Source: JACPFJ01 sp041738275
Lineage (GTDB): Bacteria > Desulfobacterota > Desulfuromonadia > Geobacterales > Pseudopelobacteraceae
Length of the DNA stretch: 64,000 bases
Assembly: GCA_041738275.1 (NCBI GenBank)
Contig: JBGSQD010000169.1
Coordinates: 9,410-73,409, forward strand
Direction of reading: 5' to 3'
A program made the position numbers and the translations under genes. Below, in pieces: positions 58,027-64,000 of this stretch; the first letter of the stretch is position 1; each line of letters starts with the position of its first letter. The notes under the pieces were generated by a model. The model did not search any database and was not told the origin of the DNA. It worked only from the letters and a program-made list of their open reading frames with translations.

Positions 58027-58758
58027 TTGAATAGCCAGGAAGTTACATATGCCGGGGCCTTCATTGCAGGACTGCTTTCGTTCCTGTCGCCCTGCGTACT
58101 GCCGCTTATCCCTTCCTACATCACTTATATCACTGGTCTTTCTTTTGCCGATCTGCAGGCGGAACACCCGTCACACATAGTACGGCAAAAGTCCATCCTC
58201 CATTCGATCTCTTTCATCCTGGGCTTTACGGTCGTATTTGTCCTGCTGGGGGCATCGGCTACCTACATCGGCTCATTTCTGCAAAGCAACGCCATGCTGA
58301 TACGAAAGGTCGGCGGGGTTCTCATCATACTGTTCGGTGTTCACGTTACCGGGATGATCCCATTTAAGTTTTTGATGGGTGAAAAGAGATTATCCGTAAA
58401 ATACAAACCGGTCGGGTATGCCGGCAGTTTCCTGGTGGGATTGATCTTTGCCGCAGGCTGGACCCCCTGCATCGGCCCGATACTGGCAGCAATCCTGACC
58501 CTTGCCGCTACGGAAGAAAATGTCTACAACGGCATAATATTGTTGCTATTCTACTCCATGGGCCTCGGCATCCCATTTCTTCTTTCATCTCTGGCCATGC
58601 ACCAGTTTCTGACCCTCTTTAATCGTTTCAAAAAGTACATTCGGGTATTTGAAATTATTACCGGTCTGTTTCTTATCGTCGTGGGTGTCCTCCTCTATTC
58701 CAACTGGCTTTCCCGCCTTTCCGGCTACACTACCATTCTGTTCAAGGGATTGGAATGA
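58027..58758 (+). CDS. ccdA: CcdA-type cytochrome c biogenesis membrane protein
   Basis: This 243-residue protein has six hydrophobic helices. The two redox cysteines lie in SFLSPCVLPLIPS and AAGWTPCIGP, as in CcdA/DsbD-beta. It passes electrons from cytoplasmic thioredoxin to the periplasmic TlpA-like lipoprotein encoded upstream. The start is TTG 58027, with only a weak ribosome site; no better start in frame is visible. It overlaps the VOC gene by 4 bp. Confidence 0.87.
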   Translation: MNSQEVTYAGAFIAGLLSFLSPCVLPLIPSYITYITGLSFADLQAEHPSHIVRQKSILHSISFILGFTVVFVLLGASATYIGSFLQSNAMLIRKVGGVLIILFGVHVTGMIPFKFLMGEKRLSVKYKPVGYAGSFLVGLIFAAGWTPCIGPILAAILTLAATEENVYNGIILLLFYSMGLGIPFLLSSLAMHQFLTLFNRFKKYIRVFEIITGLFLIVVGVLLYSNWLSRLSGYTTILFKGLE

Positions 58759-59186
58759 AGGCACACCGCGCCCTTCATTCTATCCAGCTCGTTGTTTCAC
58801 AACTGGTGGTCACGGAGGCATTTTATGCGGGAATTCTGGAGTTGCCGGTACAGCGTTCTTTTACGTCCCCCGGAGCCCCGGAACATATTGTGCTGGACAT
58901 GGATGGTATTGCCATAGTTTTTGTTGAGGAGAGTGATGTTATCAGGGCCCACCCTGTGCTGGAACACCGTCTGGCCATGTTTCCAAGAGGCATCGGGGTT
59001 ACGCTCCACTTCGAGGTTAAGGATATTGAAGAGATCAATGACGCCATTATGGAGGAGGAAATTGAGATCCTCTATCCGCTGGAGGTAAAACCTTACGGAA
59101 TCAAGGAAATGTGGTGTTTTGATCCGGACGGCTATCTGGTGGTGCTGGATGAAGCAATGGCTGCAAAGAAAAATGGCGGTAAATAA
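58755..59186 (+). CDS. VOC (glyoxalase/dioxygenase) superfamily protein
   Basis: This 143-residue protein has the paired beta-alpha-beta pattern of the VOC fold: HSIQLVVSQLVVTEAFYAGI, IVLDMDGIAIVF, GIGVTLHFEVKDI and YGIKEMWCFDPDGYLVVLD. The terminal Glu/His metal-ligand pattern is only partly clear, so activity is uncertain. It is coupled to ccdA by overlap. A direct link to thiol redox is not established. Confidence 0.75.
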   Translation: MKAHRALHSIQLVVSQLVVTEAFYAGILELPVQRSFTSPGAPEHIVLDMDGIAIVFVEESDVIRAHPVLEHRLAMFPRGIGVTLHFEVKDIEEINDAIMEEEIEILYPLEVKPYGIKEMWCFDPDGYLVVLDEAMAAKKNGGK

Positions 59187-59310
59187 TTTCTACTTGCATG
59201 TTACAAGAACTGAAGGATTTTAAGCCGCTGCTGATAAACCAGCGGATATTGAATCAATTTCAACATACTCCCAGACTAAATTTGATCAGAAAAAGACGTT
59301 CAAATCTTCC

Positions 59311-59339
59311 TTGACCTGATGTTCTGGCGGTGGTACATT
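59311..59339 (+). promoter_or_regulatory. Predicted promoter of the pyr operon
   Basis: TTGACC (59311-59316) and TACATT (59334-59339) are separated by 17 bp. Transcription would begin near 59346, just ahead of the PyrR-binding hairpin. The region 59187-59310 shows no other feature. Confidence 0.55.
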
Positions 59340-59360
59340 GACACACCTCACATACCACTA

Positions 59361-59392
59361 CCTTTTAAGTTAGCCCGAGAGGCTAATAAAGG
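59361..59392 (+). promoter_or_regulatory. PyrR-binding hairpin (anti-antiterminator)
   Basis: CCTTTTAAGTTAGCC / GGCTAATAAAGG forms a stem around the loop CGAGA. The GAGAGGCTA sequence on its 3' side matches the conserved PyrR recognition element of pyrimidine operons. The 3' strand contains AAAGG, the ribosome binding site of the short leader ORF. When PyrR with UMP holds this hairpin, that site is hidden. Confidence 0.8.
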
Positions 59393-59400
59393 TGACACCA

Positions 59401-59451
59401 ATGAATAAAAAGAAACTCATATCCGAAGGGTCTTGCCGCATGGCGCGGTAA
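59401..59451 (+). CDS. Pyr leader peptide (16 codons)
   Basis: ATG at 59401 follows AAAGGTGA at a good distance and opens a 16-codon ORF (MNKKKLISEGSCRMAR). Its stop TAA (59449-59451) lies inside the right arm of the attenuator, so a translating ribosome would cover the terminator. Similar leader ORFs have been described upstream of pyr genes in Pseudomonas. Expression is inferred. Confidence 0.5.
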   Translation: MNKKKLISEGSCRMAR

Positions 59452-59463
59452 GGCTCTTTTTTT
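59427..59463 (+). terminator. Attenuator terminator of the pyr operon
   Basis: A 13-bp stem (AGGGTCTTGCCGC pairing with GCGGTAAGGCTCT, three G-U pairs) is followed by seven T residues. It is 26 bp before the pyrR start codon and should end transcription when PyrR is bound to the hairpin upstream. Confidence 0.85.
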
Positions 59464-59488
59464 GTATCACAAGAAAGAGGAGATCGCT

Positions 59489-60025
59489 ATGACGGAAACT
59501 CTAACGGTACTATTGGATGAGAGTGGCGTAAAACGGGCACTTACTCGTATTTCCCATGAGATACTGGAACGGAACAAAGGGGTAAAGGACCTGGTTCTGA
59601 TCGGTATTCGCTCCGGTGGGGCTTTTCTTGCGGAGGAGATCGGCAAAAACATCTGCGTCATCGAGGGTGATACGGTTCCCGTGGGATCAGTCGATATCAC
59701 CCTGTACCGTGACGACATAAAAAGCCATGCGCCACATCTGCCTGTTGGCAAGACAGACATCGCCTTTTCTCTGGAGGGCAAGCGGGTGGTTCTCGTGGAT
59801 GATGTGCTTTTTACCGGCCGCACAATTCGTGCCGCCATGGATGCGCTTATGGACCATGGTCGAGCCCGGTCAATCCAGTTGGCGGTACTGATTGACCGTG
59901 GTCATCGTGAGTTGCCTATCCGGGCCGATTTTGTGGGAAGGAATGTTCCCACCAGTCTCAAGGAAAACGTAGTTGTTGTATTTAATGAAAAGGAACAGCC
60001 TGTAAAGGTTGTCCTGGAAAAATAG
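59489..60025 (+). CDS. pyrR: PyrR: pyr operon attenuation protein / uracil phosphoribosyltransferase
   Basis: This 178-residue protein has the PRPP-binding loop VVLVDDVLFTGRTIRAAMDA and the PyrR family start (LDESGVKRALTRISHEILE). It binds UMP and the RNA hairpin upstream of its own gene to shut off transcription. ATG 59489 with AGAGGAG is chosen over the frame start at 59462, which lies in the attenuator U-tract. It is followed 15 bp later by pyrB. Confidence 0.92.
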   Translation: MTETLTVLLDESGVKRALTRISHEILERNKGVKDLVLIGIRSGGAFLAEEIGKNICVIEGDTVPVGSVDITLYRDDIKSHAPHLPVGKTDIAFSLEGKRVVLVDDVLFTGRTIRAAMDALMDHGRARSIQLAVLIDRGHRELPIRADFVGRNVPTSLKENVVVVFNEKEQPVKVVLEK

Positions 60026-60040
60026 CGAGGGGAGGTTGGC

Positions 60041-60973
60041 ATGGCGGAGTTCAAGCATAGGGACATCATTGCGCTCAGGGACCTGACAAAAGAGGATATC
60101 GAACTGCTTATCTCAACGGCCGAGAACATGCGGGAGATTAACGGTCGTGATATCAAAAAGGTCCCTACGTTACGCGGCAAGACCATTATCAACCTGTTCT
60201 ACGAGGCGTCAACCCGGACCCGGACATCCTTCGAGATTGCCGCCAAGCGGCTTTCGGCGGACACCGTAAATATCACGCCTTCTTCCAGTTCGGCCACCAA
60301 GGGTGAAACTCTGGCGGATACGGCCCTCAACCTTTTGGCCATGAAGCCGGATATCATTGTCATGCGCCATGCCGTCTCCGGCGCCCACTATCACCTGGCA
60401 AAGAAGGTCACCTGCTCGATTATCAATGCCGGCGACGGTGCTCACGAACACCCCTCTCAGGGTCTCCTGGACATGCTGACCATGAAGGATCGTTTTGGCA
60501 AGCTTGACGGACTCAAGGTTGCCATTGTTGGCGACATCACCCACAGTCGGGTGGCGCGCTCCGACATCCAGGGTCTTACCAAGATGGGCTCCCATATCTA
60601 TCTGGCAGGGCCGCCAACCATGATGCCCCCCTGTGTAGAACGGTTGGGCAACGTCACGGTCTGCGGCAATATGAAGGAGGCCATCCAGGACGCTGATGTG
60701 GTTATGATGCTGCGTATCCAGCAGGAACGCCAGGGCAAGACCCTCATGCCTAATACCCGCGAATATTCACGTTATTTTGGCCTGAACCCTGAGAATCTGA
60801 AGCTGGCCAAGCCGAACGCCATGGTCATGCATCCCGGCCCGATCAACCGTGGGGTGGAGATGTCCAGCTACGTGGTGGATGGTGACCAGTCCCATATCCT
60901 CAAGCAGGTGGAAAATGGTGTGGCGGTGAGGATGGCGATGTTGTACCACGTCTGCGGCGGCGAACTCGAGTGA
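60041..60973 (+). CDS. pyrB: Aspartate carbamoyltransferase catalytic subunit
   Basis: This 310-residue enzyme joins carbamoyl phosphate and aspartate in pyrimidine synthesis. The carbamoyl phosphate loop EASTRTRTSFE, GDGAHEHPSQ and the HPGPINRGVE aspartate site are intact. GGGGAGG precedes ATG 60041. No pyrI regulatory subunit follows, consistent with the PyrR-regulated type. Confidence 0.93.
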   Translation: MAEFKHRDIIALRDLTKEDIELLISTAENMREINGRDIKKVPTLRGKTIINLFYEASTRTRTSFEIAAKRLSADTVNITPSSSSATKGETLADTALNLLAMKPDIIVMRHAVSGAHYHLAKKVTCSIINAGDGAHEHPSQGLLDMLTMKDRFGKLDGLKVAIVGDITHSRVARSDIQGLTKMGSHIYLAGPPTMMPPCVERLGNVTVCGNMKEAIQDADVVMMLRIQQERQGKTLMPNTREYSRYFGLNPENLKLAKPNAMVMHPGPINRGVEMSSYVVDGDQSHILKQVENGVAVRMAMLYHVCGGELE

Positions 60974-61108
60974 ACCGGCCACTTTTCCGCTAGCTCTGCG
61001 TAAGTCTTCAGGATCACTTGTGCGGCGTAGCGCTGTTTATGCCCTTTGGGTACTACGCCTCCGCGCGATCCCTCGACAGCCTTGATCTAGCGAAAAATCG
61101 ACCGGTTC
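60972..61108. repeat. Long imperfect palindrome between pyrB and pyrC
   Basis: The outer arms GAACCGG-(C/T)-TTTT-CGCTAG repeat in inverted form at 60972-60993 and 61087-61108. Inner arms GGCGTAG / CTACGCC (61024-61030 and 61053-61059) also pair, so the segment can form a hairpin of about 137 bases. The left arm begins inside the pyrB stop codon. It looks like an intergenic palindromic repeat rather than a gene. Geobacter-type genomes contain such repeats in many places, but this would need a genome-wide check. Confidence 0.65.
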
Positions 61109-61146
61109 TGCAACGAATGTCAAATTCCTGAAAATGAGGTGAACAT

Positions 61147-62421
61147 ATGAATCTTCTGATAAAAAACGGCAGGGTGATCGATCCTTCCCAGGGGATGGAC
61201 GATACACTGGATGTTGTGGTGGAAAACGGATTGGTCAAAGAGATCGGCAAGGGTCTGCAGGCACCTGCCGGCGCTGAGGTGGTGGATGCAGCCGGTAAGT
61301 ATGTCGTGCCGGGATTGATCGACATGCACGTGCACCTGCGCGACCCAGGCCTGGAGTACAAAGAGGATATCATCAGCGGCACCAGGGCTGCAGCAGCCGG
61401 CGGTTTTACCTCGGTTTGCTGTATGCCCAACACCAAACCGGTTATCGACAATAAATCGGTCGCCAGCTACATCCTCAACAAGGCCAAGGCCGAGGGGGTC
61501 TGCAATGTCTTTCCGGTCGGTTCCATCACCTATGGCTTGAACGGTGAGCGCATGTCCGAGATGGGCGAACTCAAGGAGGCCGGCTGTGTGGCGGTATCCG
61601 ACGACGGCAGGCCGGTTGTCAACAGTGAGTTGATGCGGCGGTCTTTGCAGTATGCCGCCGGAATCGGGATCATGGTCATCTCCCACGCCGAGGAGTTGGA
61701 ACTGGTGGGTGAGGGGACCATGAACGAGGGTTTCACCTCCACCGAACTGGGACTGAAGGGAATTCCCCGAGTGGCGGAGGATATCGCCACGGCCCGCGAG
61801 GTAATGCTGGCCGAATACACCAATTCACCAATCCATATTGCCCATGTCTCCACCATCGGGGCGGTGCGGATCATCCGCGAGGCCAAGGCGCGGGGTGTTA
61901 AGGTGACCTGCGAAACGGCACCTCATTACTTTTCCCTGACCGACGACGCGGTGCGGGGCTACAACACCAATGCCAAGATGAACCCGCCGCTTCGCGAGGC
62001 CGATGACGTGGCCGCCATCAAGGCCGGTCTGGCAGACGGCACCATTGATGCTATTGCCACGGACCATGCCCCCCATCACCTGGACGAGAAGGATGTGGAA
62101 TTCAACGTGGCCATGAACGGTGTTGTCGGCCTGGAGACCTCCTTGCCGTTGTCGCTCAAGCTGGTAACCGATGGTGTTCTTACCCTTAATCAATTGATTG
62201 AGAAGATGTCATGCAACCCTTCGAATATTCTGGGTTTGCAGCGTGGTAATATCAAGGTTGGCAGTGTGGCCGACATTACAGTAATCGATCCGTCTGTTGA
62301 GTGGACGGTTGAGGCGGATAAGCTGGCCAGCAAGTCCAAAAATTCCCCTTTCCTGGGGTGGCGTGTCAAAGGTGCTGCCGCCTGTACTATTCTCGCCGGT
62401 AAAGTTGTTTATAAACGATAA
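61147..62421 (+). CDS. pyrC: Dihydroorotase
   Basis: This 424-residue type I dihydroorotase has the metal-binding DMHVHLRDPGLEYKED, HIAHVSTIGAVR, the catalytic ATDHAPHH and the C-terminal amidohydrolase closing strand (GSVADITVIDP). It converts carbamoyl aspartate to dihydroorotate. It follows pyrB after the palindrome; a separate promoter is not evident, so it is probably co-transcribed. Confidence 0.93.
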   Translation: MNLLIKNGRVIDPSQGMDDTLDVVVENGLVKEIGKGLQAPAGAEVVDAAGKYVVPGLIDMHVHLRDPGLEYKEDIISGTRAAAAGGFTSVCCMPNTKPVIDNKSVASYILNKAKAEGVCNVFPVGSITYGLNGERMSEMGELKEAGCVAVSDDGRPVVNSELMRRSLQYAAGIGIMVISHAEELELVGEGTMNEGFTSTELGLKGIPRVAEDIATAREVMLAEYTNSPIHIAHVSTIGAVRIIREAKARGVKVTCETAPHYFSLTDDAVRGYNTNAKMNPPLREADDVAAIKAGLADGTIDAIATDHAPHHLDEKDVEFNVAMNGVVGLETSLPLSLKLVTDGVLTLNQLIEKMSCNPSNILGLQRGNIKVGSVADITVIDPSVEWTVEADKLASKSKNSPFLGWRVKGAAACTILAGKVVYKR

Positions 62422-62463
62422 TATCCAAAGCATTTAATTGAGTTATTTCCGGGAGTAGAACTT

Positions 62464-63585
62464 ATGAAAGCTGTTTTGGCGCTCGCAGATGGGCGCATTT
62501 TTGAAGGAAAATCTTTTGGCGCATCCGGCGAGGTCACCGGTGAAGTGGTGTTCAATACCGCCATGTCCGGCTATCAGGAAGTCCTGACCGACCCCTCCTA
62601 CAAGGGACAGATGGTCACCATGACCTACACCCAGATCGGTAACACCGGCATCAATCCCGAGGATATCGAGAGCCGCGGTCTGTTCCTGTCCGGCTTCATC
62701 GTCAGGGAGTATCAGGACTGCTACTCCAACTGGCGCGCCACCATGAGTCTTGATGCCTATCTCAAGGAGAATGGCGTAGTTGGCATCCATGGTATTGATA
62801 CCCGTGCCCTGACTCGTCATCTGCGGGACAAGGGGGCTCAGAACGGCATTATTTCCACCGTGGACTTTAATCACGATAGCCTGGTGGCCAAGGCCAGGGC
62901 GATTCCCAGCATGGCCGGTCTGGATCTGGCCAGCGGCGTCAGTTGTGACAAGCCCTATCACTGGACAGAAGGGGTGTGGGACCTTGAATCAGGTTATCCG
63001 CAAGTGGACCGGGCAACACTGAAGTACAAGGTCGTTGCCTATGATTTCGGCATCAAATACAACATCCTGCGCTGCCTGGTTGATGCCGGTTGCGATGTGA
63101 CCGTGGTTCCGGCAAATTTTCCTGCTGATGATGCACTGGCCATGAATCCGGACGGCATCTTCCTTTCCAATGGCCCGGGCGATCCCGAACCGCTGGTGCA
63201 GGTTCAGGCTGAAATACGTAAATTTGTCGGTAAAAAACCGATCTTCGGCATCTGCCTGGGGCACCAACTGCTGGGACTTGCCCTTGGGGGCAAGACTATA
63301 AAGCTGCCGTTCGGCAACCACGGTTCAAACCTGCCGGTCATGGACATGTCCACCCGTAAGGTTGAAATTACCGCCCAGAACCATGGCTTTGCCGTTGACC
63401 TGGATACCTTGGGAGATGCCGCCTGCCTGGGACACGAAAACCTGAACGACCAGACGGTGGAAGGCATCCGCCACTGCAACCTGCCGATCTTCTCGGTACA
63501 GCATCACCCCGAGGCGTCGCCGGGACCGCATGATTCGCAGTATTTGTTCGGACGTTTTGTTGAAATGATGGAGAGGAGCCGGTAG
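62464..63585 (+). CDS. carA: Carbamoyl-phosphate synthase small (glutaminase) subunit
   Basis: This 373-residue subunit has the N-terminal CarA domain (VVFNTAMSGYQEVLTDPSYK) and a class I glutaminase with the catalytic Cys in FGICLGHQLLGLALGG and the His/Glu pair in QHHPEASPGPHDS. It makes ammonia for carbamoyl phosphate used by PyrB and arginine synthesis. carB is not next to it within the window; the next gene is unrelated. Confidence 0.93.
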   Translation: MKAVLALADGRIFEGKSFGASGEVTGEVVFNTAMSGYQEVLTDPSYKGQMVTMTYTQIGNTGINPEDIESRGLFLSGFIVREYQDCYSNWRATMSLDAYLKENGVVGIHGIDTRALTRHLRDKGAQNGIISTVDFNHDSLVAKARAIPSMAGLDLASGVSCDKPYHWTEGVWDLESGYPQVDRATLKYKVVAYDFGIKYNILRCLVDAGCDVTVVPANFPADDALAMNPDGIFLSNGPGDPEPLVQVQAEIRKFVGKKPIFGICLGHQLLGLALGGKTIKLPFGNHGSNLPVMDMSTRKVEITAQNHGFAVDLDTLGDAACLGHENLNDQTVEGIRHCNLPIFSVQHHPEASPGPHDSQYLFGRFVEMMERSR

Positions 63586-63586
63586 T

Positions 63587-63636
63587 GGCGGGGTTTCCCC
63601 GCCCAGGGTGTAATCGCCCAGGGCAGGGCGACCCTG
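63587..63636 (+). terminator. Two hairpins after carA
   Basis: GGCGGGG-TTT-CCCCGCC (63587-63603) begins 2 bp after the carA stop. A second stem, CAGGGT / ACCCTG with inner CGCCC / GGGCG, spans 63604-63636. Neither has a clear U-tract. They may slow transcription or protect the message end before the next gene at 63655. Confidence 0.5.
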
Positions 63637-63654
63637 CTGCCTCTACATGAAACC

Positions 63655-64000
63655 ATGAATTACCTTGCTCTTTATCAATCGGGTGAACTTCTGAAACGTG
63701 TCAGGTCAGCTTACCAGCGGCTGAAGCATTGCGATCTCTGCCCCCATGACTGTCATGTTAACCGCATCAAGGGTGAAACAGGCATATGCGGTGCTGGTCT
63801 GCTGCCCAAGATCGCTTCCGCCAATGTCCATACCGGTGAAGAGCCTCCCATATCCGGCACCAGGGGATCGGGCACGATCTTCCTTTCCGGTTGCTCCCTG
63901 AAATGCCGCTTCTGTCAGAACTTTCCCATCAGCCAGTTGGGCAATGGCGAAGAGTTGACCACAGGGGAGCTGGCCGAGAGGATGCTGCGCCTGCAACGGC
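63655..64000 (+). CDS. Radical SAM protein, PflX/AmmeMemo-like (truncated by window end)
   Basis: About 115 residues are visible from ATG 63655; the rest lies beyond the window. An N-terminal Cys set (CDLCPHDCHVNR and GICGAG) precedes the radical SAM motif CSLKCRFCQN, the layout of COG1313 PflX-like proteins related to pyruvate formate-lyase activating enzymes. The substrate is not known for most of the family. It follows carA by 69 bp, with two hairpins between. Confidence 0.8.
   Translation, partial: MNYLALYQSGELLKRVRSAYQRLKHCDLCPHDCHVNRIKGETGICGAGLLPKIASANVHTGEEPPISGTRGSGTIFLSGCSLKCRFCQNFPISQLGNGEELTTGELAERMLRLQR

Noticed and set aside
1..64000. CRISPR arrays, insertion sequences, phage genes
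   Set aside because: No regularly spaced direct repeats, transposase-like frames or phage structural genes were seen on reading either strand.

Overview
The window reads as chromosomal DNA of an anaerobic, metal- and sulfur-respiring deltaproteobacterium of the Geobacter / Pelobacter / Trichlorobacter type. The evidence is an octaheme cytochrome c, a Psr-type molybdoenzyme set, an orange-protein (ORP) style ATPase/NifX cluster with its own sigma-54 activator, a GEMM riboswitch with features of the Geobacter cyclic-AMP-GMP class, a PilT/DUF4388 operon, cobalamin riboswitches, and ordinary housekeeping genes (ispB, rhlE, pyrR-pyrB-pyrC-carA). No insertion sequence, phage gene or CRISPR array is visible. 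The only sign of rearrangement is a broken tRNA-Lys copy at about 32.6 kb. Family names come from recognition of motifs and architecture; no search was run.

Region by region. 0-5.6 kb: the 5' part of a membrane spermidine-synthase-like gene (minus), then a zinc regulon (zur-like, znuA, znuC, znuB, and a DCC thiol protein). 5.6-11 kb: single genes, mostly minus strand (DUF3617, methyltransferase, CGGC, OsmC, a methyltransferase-PAS-GGDEF fusion, a BioB-like radical SAM enzyme) and a tiny secreted peptide. 11-13.6 kb: an octaheme tetrathionate-reductase-family cytochrome, an unknown protein and a hotdog thioesterase. 13.6-19.2 kb: the ORP-like cluster (MrpORP fusion, two ferredoxin-containing MinD-like ATPases, NifX-like proteins, a DUF5320 protein), with a sigma-54 promoter, an upstream palindrome and the activator gene. 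19.3-22.1 kb: methyltransferase, IscU/NifU-like scaffold, DUF134 protein, a second NifX-like protein and a LysR regulator.

22.3-28.3 kb (plus): PsrA-PsrB-NrfD reductase, then a small membrane protein, a DUF302-like protein, a BASS/ACR3-like transporter and an ArsR regulator. 28.4-32.5 kb (minus): a probable copper-uptake operon with an interrupted Cys-rich gene, TonB, an OprC/NosA-type receptor carrying CxxxM and HxM, and a NosL-like protein. 32.6-39 kb (minus): a second TonB, receptor and ABC importer set of unknown substrate. 39.3-45.2 kb (minus): the corrinoid salvage region, cbiZ and btuB-F-C-D, each block behind its own cobalamin riboswitch; the CbiZ has a signal peptide. 45.3-48.2 kb: tRNA-Lys, an exported rhodanese and a Cache chemoreceptor.

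48.5-54.7 kb: a GEMM riboswitch and terminator controlling a 663-residue coiled-coil protein of unknown function, facing an operon of a DUF4388 protein, PilT and a degenerate-GGDEF response regulator. 54.8-59.2 kb: rhlE, ispB, and a TlpA-CcdA-VOC run. 59.3-64 kb: a PyrR-controlled pyrimidine operon whose leader holds a short ORF overlapping the attenuator, then carA and a truncated PflX-like radical SAM gene at the window edge.

The strongest leads are the GEMM riboswitch with A at the ligand-discriminating position, driving an unstudied protein whose two end domains look duplicated; the exported CbiZ; the methyltransferase-diguanylate cyclase fusion; the ORP cluster with a readable sigma-54 control region; and the interrupted Cys-rich gene of the copper operon.
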